A stretch of 64,000 nucleotides of DNA from Ampullaceana balthica (taxonomy: Eukaryota > Mollusca > Gastropoda > Lymnaeidae), in NCBI GenBank assembly GCA_944989445.1, contig CALYLW010000180.1, forward strand, positions 1,609,298 through 1,673,297. Direction: 5' to 3'. Each line of letters opens with the position of its first letter. Position 1 is the stretch's first letter. Below the pieces are notes generated by a model. The model saw nothing but the letters and a program-made list of their open reading frames with translations. It was not told where the DNA came from and searched no databases. A program made the translations under genes and the position numbers. Below, piece by piece: positions 24,901 through 32,759 of the stretch.

Positions 24901-27900
24901 GGAACCCACAAAGCCGTGGCCTGTGAATGCTGCATCACTTGCCAACAGATCATCTGTCATGGTCTGTGGACGCAACTATCTTCTGCATAGAAGGAGCGTC
25001 TGTATAGATAAGATAAGATAAGATAACCCCAATCAAATATTAACTTCAACTAAACTACATTCTGTGGGCTGATTTTTTAAGTCAATGATAAAACTACACT
25101 CTACAACTGAACACCTGAGCTTATTAAGTCAGACTAACTTTTTATTCTTGTGTAATCACTAAGACATCATGTTAGTTTTATGACCTTTTGACAGAAACCT
25201 GTGTCTTTGCCTATTTGGGACTGGCTATATTTAGCTTCAAGGTCTTCGTCAAGCCAGCATTTACCATATGGAGCATTGTGAGTAGGATGTCATCTCTTTT
25301 CTGATTGGTGCTTTCTCCTACTGTGTTAATACTTAGACATCTGCTGATAAGTTAAATAACATGAAGATTTCTTGTTTGTTTTTTGTCTTGAAGGCAGTTG
25401 ATTATTAAATCACTGAATCTCAAATCAACAACCATGGTGAAAACTAAAAAAATTTGTGATAAAAATTAAACTTTTTTGTTCTTATGAAATTTATATTAAA
25501 ATGAAATGATCCCATATGAGGATTTTCTGACCAATATCTTATGGACAATTTTTTAGAATTTTTTTTTAAAGTCCATGGCTTAATCACCATGCTCAGGTCA
25601 TGATTTTATCTTTCATAGGTCCTCATATTAATTGGACGAGCTTTCAACATTTTCCCCCTGTCTTTCTTGATGAACTTCTTTCGTGAGCACAAAATCACTC
25701 GCAAGAATCAGTTTATAATGTGGTTCAGTGGTGAGTAGGTTTTATAACTTCTGAAATGAAACAATTTGAAACTGTACTTGTAAACAGCACAACTTTAAAA
25801 ATCAATTGAATGTCTTAGATTTAGTGCATTGCTTGTTAAAATTTTCTGGTGATATTCTGCTGTATACTTTACTCATGTGTATAGTGTATTTCTTTTTAAA
25901 AAAGCGCAACTAACATTTTTGGTTATACTTATACCCTCTACAAAAATTACAACATACTTATAGGATGCGTAAACTCTGCATTTTGTCTTGTCTGATGAAA
26001 TGTTTGTTTAAAATAAGTTTGTTACCTAACTGTTAACCGGTCTTAAGAGCAGGACCTGTCCTGTTTAATCTGGACCAGTTCTGTGACTTTAGTTCGTACA
26101 AAAAGTATTCTAACCAAATACAGTTCATTTGCTTGGGACAAATTTTAAAAAAAAACCCATTAAATTTAAATATAATGCCGGCAAATTGACGATTTAAAAA
26201 GAATATGGCTTTTAAATATAAATTTTAAAATTAATTTATCATTACTAGGGCTGTTATCGATTAATTTAAATTTAATAGTTAACTTTTGAAAAATTATTGG
26301 TTAATTAATCGATAATTTCGATTACAACCAAAAATAGAAATTAATGACGTCATTAAACTGAACATTTCTCACGGACATTGAAAATTAAGAATATTTTGAA
26401 CTAAATTTCATGACAATGTGTTGATACTTGATTTGTGCTGAAGGTGGTACGTCGGTGATGTATTTGATCCTTTAAAAGAGAATTGTTTATGGCAGTGGAC
26501 ACAGTAAACGTTTTCACCATCTTCGACTTTGCCATCCGCAGTTAGCTTAAAAACAACATATTTGCTCAACTTTCTAGTTATATGTTTAAATTTAACTGCG
26601 CTGATGCTGTCAGCAGGGCCGTCTTAACGCATAGGCCCGTTGGGTATTTGCCCGGGGGCCCATGAGCATAAGGGCTCCGTGGGAATATGTTTATTTATAT
26701 ATATTATGTATATTAATTTTTTATTCCTGCGGGGGAAGGGCCCAACACTATTTCTTTGCCCGGGGGGCCCAAAATGGTGTAAATACGGCTCTGGCTGTGA
26801 GCCATGTTATAGTTGACGTCTGCCGGTCAACATAAATTAATAAAATTAATTTTAATATTACACGGGAGATGTTTGTACTTTAAAAAATAGATATAAATTA
26901 TTATTAATTATTAATAATTTATTATTTATTACTAAATTTAAAAAAAATATTATAAATATTTTCTTAAATTTTAATAGAATTTTTATCGATTAAAATTATT
27001 TTAATCGATATTTAATGTATAAAAAATTTTAACGATTAATCGAGAAATTAATCTATAATTTCCGTAGCCCTAATCATTACTGTTTTTGGTCTTAGCTCGG
27101 CTAATAAGTTTTTTTTGTTGTTGTTTGTTTTTGTTTGTGAATTTGCTGAGATGTTGGACATTGCATATGATACCTAACACAAGCATCGGTGTCATGAAAG
27201 TGCCTTTGATGAAACGGATGACGTGGGTGGGGAGAGTGACTAAATTTGTTAAATACTCTTGTGGGTTCTGAGAACTTGAAGAAAGATACATATCTTGCTA
27301 CCACCAGTGAGCCATTAACCGATCCTTAGAAAGGAGCAGTCTTTTAACAACCTTAGTTTAAAATATTTTTGTCCATGTTGAGATACATGCCACCAATGAC
27401 ATAGTTGAATCATTCCTCAGGTCTCAGGGGTGCTGTTGCCTTCGCTCTCAGTTTACACATGGAGCTAGAGAATGACACACATCAAGTCCTGGTCACCACC
27501 ACGCTTATCATTGTGCTCTTCACCATTGTCTTCCTGGGTGGCTCTACGATGCCACTGTTGAAAGTAAGTCATTGGTTTCTGGATAGGGCTGGGAGGATGC
27601 CTATAAAATCATTCATAAGTTGCCTGTTCCAGAAGTGGTAGGATGAGATCTCCATTAAACCAACCATTGATGAAATATTTTTAACCTGTGAGATGGTGGT
27701 GGGGGGGGGGAGGTTAATGAAATCATTGGTGAAATTTTACCTTACCAAGTTACAAATCCATTTCCTAATTTCACCTCCATTTAAACATAAGCCCACATAT
27801 ATCTGCATATCACGCAGCTTCATTTAACAAAATTTACTCAGCTGTGTTGAAATGCATGATTTCAAATTCTGATTTGGATGAACTTCTTGCTGAGCTCAGA

Positions 27901-30900
27901 GCTAACATTAAAACAGTTCCCTGTGTGGTACCTCGTTCAGTGTACTACCCTATATTTGTGCCTAAACTTCAACAGTTGAGACTCACTGTGGTAAGTTTGA
28001 ACATGAAAATGCCTCAGAGAATGTCAAAAATCATTTTCCCCAAAAGTCCTATTTTGGCTATCTACATTTCAAGGTTGAAAAGATAAAGATCGGTCAAAGT
28101 CATATAGCCAAAGATAAAAAATTCAAATTATTAGACGGCCATCAAGGTCATCTTAACCTGAGTCTCAGTGCTACTTTCTTTATTTTGATAACTACGTATT
28201 TCTCTGCATTTAAAGCTGTTATGTAATGATGCACTTGTCATTTGAAGACATAAATAATGAACATTCTTCTTCCTCAGCTTTTACAGACAACAGATAAAAA
28301 ACAAAAAAAGAAAAAGAAGAAATATGAAGGGGAAGTTTCTATGAGTAAAACTAAAGAAATGGTGAGTTAGTTAACAAAATGGTGAGTTAGTTAAAGAAAT
28401 GGTGAGTTAGTTAAAGAAATGGTGAGTTTTTTAAAGAAATGGTGAGTTGGTTAAAGAAATGGTGAGTTAGTTAAAGAAATGGTGAGTTGGTTAAAGAAAT
28501 GGTGAGTTGGTTAAAGAAATGGTGAGTTAGTTAAAGAAAAGGTGAGTTAGTTAAAGAAAAGGTGAGTTAGTTAAAGAAATGGTGGTTTTTGTTCAAATGG
28601 CGGGTATATTAGCTAGTGAAACAATAAATGTTTAGCTTTAATTATACACCATTTAAAGTTGTGCCTCTGACAGTATAAGTAAACATCACTTAATAACTAA
28701 ATTTGCACAAATTTCTACACATTAAGCCCTGTTATAATTAAAGCTTAGTATTAGTATCCTTTTTGTTAAGTAAATATCCACTATGTGTTAAAGAGACCAG
28801 AATTTCACAGTTTATTTAACATTGTTATAGACAGAAATCAGCTGTTCAAATCATTTTTGTACCCTGCCCCTTGACCTAGTTTATCATAACTGACATTATT
28901 AACTATTATGAGAATGGGATCTGCACCATCCATAAATGGCATCTCACAAATGTTGTCACAAAGAATAATTACTGATGAATCATTCCCACAGGCTGTTTGT
29001 ATCAAATTATTAATCAGTCCCATAGACCCTGTATCAAATCATGAATCATTCCCATAGACCCCTGTATCAAATTATGAATCATTCCCATAGACCCTGTATC
29101 AAATCATGAATCATTCCCATAGACCCTGTATAAAATCATGAATCATTCCCATAGACCCCTGTATCAAATGAATCATTCCCATAGACCCTGTATCAAATGA
29201 ATCATTCCCATAGACCCCTGTATCAAATCATGAATCATTCCCATAGACCCCTGTATCAAATGAATCATTCCCATAGACCCCTGTATCAAATCATGAATCA
29301 TTCCCATAGACCCCTGTATCAAATTATGAATCATTCCCATAGACCCTGTATCAAATCATGAATCATTCCCATAGACCCCTGTATCAAATTATGAATCATT
29401 CCCATAGACCCCTGTATCAAATGAATCATTCCCATAGACCCTGTATCAAATGAATCATTCCCACAGGCTGTTTGTATCAAATTATTAATCAGTCCCATAG
29501 ACCCTGTATCAAATCATGAATCATTCCCATAGACCCTGTATCAAATCATGAATCATTCCCATAGACCCCTGTATCAAATGAATCATTCCCATAGACCCCT
29601 GTATCAAATCATGAATCATTCCCATAGACCCCTGTATCAAATGAATAATTCCCATAGACCCTGTATCAAATGAATCATTCCCATAGACCCCTGTATCAAA
29701 TCATGAATCATTCCCATAGACCCCTGTATCAAATGAATCATTCCCATAGACCCCTGTATCAAATGAATAATTCCCATAGACCCTGTATCAAATGAATCAT
29801 TCCCATAGACCCCTGTATCAAATCATGAATCATTCCCATAGACCCCTGTATCAAATGAATCATTCCCATAGACCCTGTATCAAATGAATCATTCCCATAG
29901 ACACCTGTATCAAATCATGAATCATTCCCATAGGCCCCTGTATCAAATGAATCATTCACATAGACCCATGTATCAAATGAATCATTCCCATAGACCCTGT
30001 ATCAAATGAATCATTCCCATAGACCCCTGTATCAAATCATGAATCATTCCCATAGACCCCTGTATCAAATGAATCATTCCCATAGACCCTGTATCAAATG
30101 AATCATTCCCATAGACCCCTGTATCAAATCATGAATCATTCCCATAGACCCCTGTATCAAATGAATCATTCCCATAGGCCCCTGTATCAAATCATGAATC
30201 ATTCCCGGAGACCCATGTTTCAAATCGTGAATCATTCCCATAGACCCCTTTTTCAAATCATGAATAATCCCCAATGACCCCTGTTTCATATCATGAATAA
30301 TCCCCACTGACCCGTATATCAAATCATGAATAATCCCCACTGACCCCTGTATCAAATCATGAATAATCCCCACTGACCCCTGTATCAAATCATGAATAAT
30401 CCCCACTGACCCCTGTATCAAATCATGAATAATCCCCAATGACTCTTGTCTACACCAGGGAGATGCCATAGACTCTGAACATTTATCTGAACTGACGGAG
30501 GAGGATGAGACTCACGTTGTCAGGCCACATCTCAAAGGGTTTCTTAAGCTTGATGTTCGGTATCTCATTCCATTCTTCACCAAAAGGTTTACTCAGCAGG
30601 TTGGTCATAGGTTCATACATTTTCTTTTATTGATCCAATTATTCTATCATATCTAACACTTTTATTGATTCAATTATTCTATCATATCTAACACTTTTAT
30701 TGATCCAATTATTCTATCATATCTAACACTTTTATTGATCCAATTATTCTATCATATCTAACATTTTATTGATCCAATTATTCTATCATATCTAACACTT
30801 TTATTGATTCAATTATTCTATCATATCTAACACTTTTATTGATTCAATTATTCTATCATATCTAACACTTTTATTGATCCAATTATTCTATCATATCTAA

Positions 30901-31670
30901 CATTTTATTGATCCAATTATTCTATCATATCTAACACTTTTATTGATTCAATTATTCTATCATATCTAACACTTTTATTGATCCAATTATTCTATCATAT
31001 CTAACACTTTTATTGATCCAATTATTCTATCATATCTAACATTTTATTGATCCAATTATTCTATCATATCTAACACTTTTATTGATTCAATTATTCTATC
31101 ATATCTAACACTTTTATTGATCCAATTATTCTATCATATCTAACACTTTTATCGATCCAATTATTCTATCATATCTAACACTTTTATTGATTCAATTATT
31201 CTATCATATCTAACACTTTTATTGATTCAATTATTCTATCATATCTAACACTTTTATTGATTCAATTATTCTATCATATCTAACATTTTATTGATCCAAT
31301 TATTCTATCATATCTAACACCTTACATTAACATGTTATCCCCAAGCTGTTGTTAAAGTAGCCAGAGATGGCTGAACCAAGGAAATTCAGTTTATAAAAAT
31401 GATTAAAAAAATCTTTTTTCTTCACTAATTTCAGTTGTAAAAAAAATGTGATTTCTTAGAAAATAAAAGACTGTTAAATTTTTTAAGGAAATGAGAGAGG
31501 GCCGCAGTCAAGTTGATGTGCTGACCAACCAGTGGGAAATGGAAGTACGAGCTGCGCCATCAGAGTCTGATGATGAAAACGAAACAATGGAAACTGCTCT
31601 CATTCCCGGCAGCAATGGACACACAGTGGCCAATGGAAACTCCAGTCCCAGTAACAGTAACAGGGCATGA
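15594..31670 (+). CDS. SLC9A8: Sodium/hydrogen exchanger 8 (NHE8, SLC9A8), 15 coding exons
   Basis: Electroneutral Na+(K+)/H+ antiporter of the CPA1 family, known in animals for Golgi/endosomal and apical membranes. Joined exons: 15594-15912, 16812-16892, 17073-17122, 17242-17325, 20556-20657, 21713-21891, 22730-22868, 23093-23198, 24239-24355, 25195-25277, 25619-25730, 27421-27563, 28278-28361, 30459-30599, 31488-31670. They total 1923 nt, one frame, 640 residues; vertebrate NHE8 is about 580. Visible signatures: [15 protein letters not shown] (about 163-177), AVDPVAT (233-239), [14 protein letters not shown] with the family N-D pair (258-271), GRAFNIFP (426-433), [13 protein letters not shown] (458 onward), and the NHE8-type tail HLSELTEED. 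The N terminus is longer than in vertebrates. ATG 15594 is the first in frame after a stop at 15555; a CAG at 15561-15563 could be an acceptor, so a 5' non-coding exon is possible. Confidence 0.95.
15950..16545 (+). repeat. 18-bp minisatellite in NHE8 intron 1, about 32 copies
   Basis: Unit GGTATTGAAGTGTAGAGG with single-base variants. Because 18 is divisible by three and no unit contains a stop in the exon 1 frame, the exon 1 reading frame stays open through it to about 16532, encoding a hexapeptide repeat (G-V-L-K-C-R). This would be translated only on intron retention. Confidence 0.93.
16812..16892 (+). CDS. SLC9A8: NHE8 exon 2
   Basis: Acceptor TTATTCCAG, donor GTGAGT, phases 1 and 1. 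Encodes [20 protein letters not shown] and SIAIVLIG, the end of the first conserved transmembrane helix and the following loop. Confidence 0.93.
17073..17122 (+). CDS. SLC9A8: NHE8 exon 3
   Basis: Acceptor TTTCAAAG, donor GTAAAC, phases 1 and 0. Encodes [16 protein letters not shown], matching the NHE8 segment that ends in NWK before the amiloride-site helix. Confidence 0.92.
17242..17325 (+). CDS. SLC9A8: NHE8 exon 4
   Basis: A strong acceptor (poly-T then ACAG) and phases 0 and 0. Encodes [19 protein letters not shown], the conserved helix linked to amiloride sensitivity in NHEs. The donor is AAG|GTGGCC, a poor match to consensus, yet the residues continue exactly into exon 5. Confidence 0.92.
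17732..19155. mobile_element. Tigger/pogo-like DNA transposon remnant, 1.4 kb
   Basis: Termini CAGTGGGACCCACTTAA and inverted CAGTGGGACCCGCTTAA. TA is present on both sides (17730-17731 and 19156-19157), the Tc1/mariner TSD. The subterminal ACTCGAG/GTCGAC words fit pogo-type TIRs. Inside, ATCGCCAGCTTTTGAAAAT recurs at 17939, 18061 and 18181 (about 121-bp period). No transposase frame survives. A further MITE-like segment (GATGGGACGATA ... AATCGTCCCATG, about 18667-19010) seems nested in it. Confidence 0.75.
19333..20005 (+). mobile_element. Non-autonomous hAT-like element, copy 2 (no nested MITE)
   Basis: Begins CAGGGCTGCAG, ends ATCGATAACAGCCCTA, with an exact 8-bp TSD GTTTTAAA at 19325-19332 and 20006-20013. 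It is the version without the CAGAGCCGTCTT MITE and carries an intact 68-codon BED-finger frame. It lies in NHE8 intron 4. Confidence 0.88.
19580..19786 (+). CDS. BED zinc-finger ORF inside hAT-like copy 2 (68 aa)
   Basis: ATG 19580 opens a 68-codon frame. It has a C-x2-C pair in [10 protein letters not shown], then [17 protein letters not shown], giving the C2H2-like C-x2-C...H-x3/4-H ligand set of a BED finger. BED fingers bind DNA, commonly transposon ends. No DDE catalytic domain follows; the frame stops shortly before the 3' terminus. It may be a leftover first exon of a parental hAT transposase or a stand-alone binding peptide. Expression is unproven. Confidence 0.6.
   Translation: MADSISAVKFKYIIVKFNTNLVFMLTADGKVEDGEKVYCGHCHKQFSFKGSNTSLMNHLQHKHPITLS
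20254..20468 (+). mobile_element. tRNA-like SINE, copy 1, before NHE8 exon 5
   Basis: Starts GGCTGGATAGCGAAGTC (A-box-like) and includes ATCTAGCCCACGTTAAAG (weak B-box-like). The tail region is GCTGACCTGGA...CCAAGGTCTAC. It is about 80-90% like the copy at 20771-20981 by eye. It belongs to a different family from the SINEs at 13838 and 24735. Confidence 0.7.
20556..20657 (+). CDS. SLC9A8: NHE8 exon 5
   Basis: Acceptor CATCCAACAG, donor GTAAGT, phases 0 and 0. Encodes [20 protein letters not shown] and the glycine-rich [12 protein letters not shown] helix. It is flanked on both sides by direct copies of one SINE family. Its length (102 nt) is divisible by three, so skipping would keep frame. 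Confidence 0.95.
20771..20981 (+). mobile_element. tRNA-like SINE, copy 2, after NHE8 exon 5
   Basis: Same family and orientation as 20254-20468: GCTGGATAGCGAAGTCAATA at the head, CTGACCTGGAAGGG and CCAAGGTCTACCAAGC in the body, and GGTTATGGGATTTAAAT at the end. Confidence 0.7.
21005..21690 (+). repeat. 29-bp minisatellite in NHE8 intron 5, about 23 copies
   Basis: Unit GTCTCTGAGAGTCATTGATG plus TATGGGTTT. A distinctive variant block containing ATAGATATATTTATTTATCT occurs near 21408 and again near 21610, showing that a segment of about 200 bp was duplicated as a whole. The array ends about 20 bp before the exon 6 acceptor. Confidence 0.92.
21713..21891 (+). CDS. SLC9A8: NHE8 exon 6 (ion-binding core)
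   Basis: Acceptor ACATTTTCCAG, donor GTAAGT, phases 0 and 2. Contains [20 protein letters not shown] and [14 protein letters not shown]; the Asp of the N-D pair (264) is the conserved acidic residue needed for cation exchange in this family. Confidence 0.97.
21892..22729 (+). other. NHE8 intron 6, no feature recognised
   Basis: 838 bp of AT-rich DNA. A minus-strand frame (21964-22233) has no recognisable domain. Confidence 0.5.
22730..22868 (+). CDS. SLC9A8: NHE8 exon 7
   Basis: Acceptor TTCCCCCAG, donor GTAAGT, phases 2 and 0. Encodes a variable loop and the helix [20 protein letters not shown]. Confidence 0.94.
23093..23198 (+). CDS. SLC9A8: NHE8 exon 8
   Basis: Acceptor ACTCAAACAG, donor GTTAGA (non-consensus), phases 0 and 1. 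Encodes [20 protein letters not shown] followed by [10 protein letters not shown], the highly conserved NHE8 stretch. Confidence 0.93.
23829..24170 (+). repeat. 29-bp minisatellite in NHE8 intron 8, about 11 copies
   Basis: Unit GATTGTTGTTGGTAGCCATA plus CAGTCACAT with very few variants (GGCAGCC, AAAGTC). Upstream, AAATATTAAAATTGATCTTC-type words repeat three to four times near 23600-23720. Confidence 0.93.
24239..24355 (+). CDS. SLC9A8: NHE8 exon 9
   Basis: Acceptor TGTTCCCAG, donor GTTGGT, phases 1 and 1. Encodes [20 protein letters not shown], then [19 protein letters not shown], a strong match to NHE8. Confidence 0.95.
24735..25026 (+). mobile_element. tRNA-derived SINE with LINE-shared tail, in NHE8 intron 9
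   Basis: Head GCGGTGGTCGAGTGGCAGC (A box) and GGTTCGAATCC at 24786-24796 (a consensus B box), separated as in a tRNA gene. The body has CGAATGGGTACCTAACACTA. The tail ACGCAACTATCTTCTGCATA then GAAGGAGCGTCTGTATAGATAAG ends in (ATAAG)n. The tail matches the 3' ends of the LINEs at 11281 and 54340, so that LINE's machinery probably mobilises it. Confidence 0.9.
25195..25277 (+). CDS. SLC9A8: NHE8 exon 10
   Basis: Acceptor TTTTGACAG, donor GTGAGT, phases 1 and 0. Encodes [20 protein letters not shown] then PAFTIWSI. Confidence 0.94.
25619..25730 (+). CDS. SLC9A8: NHE8 exon 11
   Basis: Acceptor TTTCATAG, donor GTGAGT, phases 0 and 1. Encodes [37 protein letters not shown]; the GRA-NIFP motif is typical of the family. 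Confidence 0.96.
26246..27072 (-). mobile_element. Non-autonomous hAT-like element, copy 3, in NHE8 intron 11
   Basis: Reverse-oriented relative of 571-1390. It starts TAGGGCTGTTATCGATTAAT and ends TTTCCGTAGCCCTA, with an exact 8-bp TSD ATCATTAC at 26238-26245 and 27073-27080. It carries the same nested MITE at the same internal site and a BED-finger remnant (about 26400-26560, minus). Confidence 0.88.
26614..26793. mobile_element. Nested 180-bp MITE inside hAT-like copy 3
   Basis: Termini CAGGGCCGTCTTAACGC and ATACGGCTCTG. Flanks GCTGTCAG and GCTGTGAG differ at one base. It occupies the same position as the MITE at 844-1022, so the composite was formed once and then copied. Confidence 0.85.
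27421..27563 (+). CDS. SLC9A8: NHE8 exon 12
   Basis: Acceptor CATTCCTCAG, donor GTAAGT, phases 1 and 0. Encodes [20 protein letters not shown] and ends in [12 protein letters not shown]. The Arg in G-L-R-G-A is the conserved helix residue of NHEs. Confidence 0.97.
27842..27990 (+). other. Orphan exon-like segment in NHE8 intron 12
   Basis: Flanked by a good acceptor (AAATTTACTCAG) and a consensus donor (GTAAGT at 27991), it is open in one frame (phase 1 in, phase 0 out) for 49 codons with a non-repetitive, soluble-protein-like composition (includes [19 protein letters not shown] and [15 protein letters not shown]). I do not recognise the family. If spliced after exon 12 it would add two residues and a stop (CTG TGT TGA). 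If it replaced exon 12 the frame would stay open and rejoin exon 13. It may also be an exon of a nested gene or a captured fragment. Confidence 0.4.
28278..28361 (+). CDS. SLC9A8: NHE8 exon 13 (lysine-rich linker)
   Basis: Acceptor TTCTTCCTCAG, phases 0 and 0. Encodes [20 protein letters not shown] and ends SKTKEM. This is the start of the cytoplasmic tail, matching the basic N-K-K region of vertebrate NHE8. The donor ATG|GTGAGT is the first of eleven tandem copies of itself. Confidence 0.9.
28345..28586 (+). repeat. 20-bp minisatellite built from the exon 13 splice donor
   Basis: AAAGAAATGGTGAGTTAGTT, which is the last bases of exon 13 plus the donor and intron start, is repeated at an exact 20-bp spacing; GGTGAGT occurs 11 times between 28361 and about 28570. 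Each unit is a potential 5' splice site. Use of any downstream copy would append V-S and a stop (GTG AGT TAG), removing the C-terminal tail. Confidence 0.95.
28979..30457 (+). repeat. 29/33-bp minisatellite filling NHE8 intron 13, 1.5 kb
   Basis: Unit TGAATCATTCCCATAGACCC plus CTGTATCAAAT, with or without a CA insertion that makes a second ATCATGAATC. A segment with the CCCACAGGCTGTTTGTATC variant recurs near 28985 and 29461, marking a long internal duplication of about 476 bp. The array reaches the acceptor of exon 14 directly, with diverged units (AATAATCCCCACTGACCC) at its 3' end. Confidence 0.93.
30459..30599 (+). CDS. SLC9A8: NHE8 exon 14
   Basis: Acceptor GTCTACACCAG, donor GTTGGT, phases 0 and 0. 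Encodes [20 protein letters not shown] and [16 protein letters not shown]. It matches the cytoplasmic NHE8 signature with high conservation. Confidence 0.95.
30608..31322 (+). repeat. 35-bp minisatellite in NHE8 intron 14, about 20 copies
   Basis: Unit TCTAACACTTTTATTGATCC plus AATTATTCTATCATA with ATTC/ATCC and one-base length variants. Variants recur in blocks rather than at random. Confidence 0.93.
31488..31670 (+). CDS. SLC9A8: NHE8 exon 15 and stop codon
   Basis: Acceptor AAATTTTTTAAG, phase 0, TGA at 31668-31670. Encodes [20 protein letters not shown], similar to the LTNKW...EEVR...SEDDE end of vertebrate NHE8, then a longer Asn/Ser-rich tail ending [10 protein letters not shown]. Confidence 0.93.
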   Translation, partial: EMREGRSQVDVLTNQWEMEVRAAPSESDDENETMETALIPGSNGHTVANGNSSPSNSNRA

Positions 31671-31715
31671 TGTATGTGCCCAGTTACGGGAGCATAATGG
31701 ATTGTGAAAACAGCG

Positions 31716-32165
31716 TCTGCAGATGTGTTGTCTGTGTCAGCAGATGTGTTGTCTGTGTCAGCAGATGTGTTGTCTGTGGACACAGTGTCAGCAGATGTCA
31801 GTGTTGTCTGAACACAGTGTCAGCAGATGTCAGTGTTGTCTGAACAGTGTCAGCAGATGTGTTGTCAGTGGACACAGTGTCAGCAGATGTGTTGTCTGTG
31901 GACACAGTGTCAGCAGATGTGTCGTCTGTGGACACAGTGTCAGCAGATGTGTTGTCAGTGGACACAGTGTCAGCAGATGTGTTGTCTGTGGGCACAGTGT
32001 CAGCAGATGTGTCGTCTGTGGACACAGTGTCAGCAGATGTGTTGTCTGTGGACACAGTGTCAGCAGATGTGTTGTCTGTGGACACAGTGTCAGCAGATGT
32101 GTTGTCTGGGGACACAGTGTCAGCAGATGTGTTGTCTGTGGACACAGTGTCAGCATATGTCAGTG
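31716..32165 (+). repeat. 30-bp minisatellite in the NHE8 3' UTR, about 14 copies
   Basis: Unit GTGTCAGCAGATGTGTTGTC plus TGTGGACACA. It starts only about 45 nt past the stop codon. Since 30 is divisible by three, it is open in several frames on both strands, giving false ORFs. Confidence 0.93.
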
Positions 32166-32470
32166 TTGCCAGTGAGTGCAAACAGATAGCAGTGCTAGTA
32201 GCTACCAGTCTGATGCCGCTCAACTGTGTGTTTAAGCATTTTGTGATACAGGATAATTTTCATTTTTTATATATGGAAAATGTGATGCATTATGTCTTCA
32301 ACTGTACCAGCCCGTGTGTATTGTAACTCCTTCACATGGCTGCATGTTACCAGACTTTATGTGGGGTATCCATCATAGACTGAAAAACAGAGGGGGAAAA
32401 AACTGCACTTTTGTTAAACTCCATCCAAGAAGTTATGTTATTGATATAAAGAAACATTCTATTGGTGAAC

Positions 32471-32476
32471 AATAAA
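32471..32476 (+). terminator. Candidate poly(A) signal of NHE8
   Basis: AATAAA, 800 nt after the stop codon. Confidence 0.4.
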
Positions 32477-32753
32477 GGAGTTGTTCTGTGTACATAGAAT
32501 ATCACTGAGATGACATTGAAAACATTCAGTGAGATCATATTTTCTTCCCCCCCGTACTGAGTTCATGAACATTCCATGAGTTGAGCTCTAGTAAGACAGT
32601 TGCTCAGCCAATAAGTCTTGTCCACTGAGGTCATTGATAATATCATGGCCATGTAGTTTCTGCCTTAGTGTTGACTTTTCCAAGACACAACTTAAGATTT
32701 TTTGACACAAGTGCAATATTAATGTTCATTGCTTGAGTTTTGTTTTTTTTAAA

Positions 32754-32759
32754 AATAAA
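32754..32759 (+). terminator. Candidate poly(A) signal of NHE8
   Basis: AATAAA (AAAAATAAAG) after a T-rich stretch, about 1.08 kb after the stop codon. Confidence 0.4.

Noticed and set aside
30074..30469. Minus-strand repetitive ORF of 131 codons
   Set aside because: It is the intron 13 minisatellite read backwards and overlaps a conserved NHE8 exon junction.
31723..32326. Plus and minus ORFs of 104-159 codons after NHE8
   Set aside because: All are phases of the 30-bp 3' UTR minisatellite.
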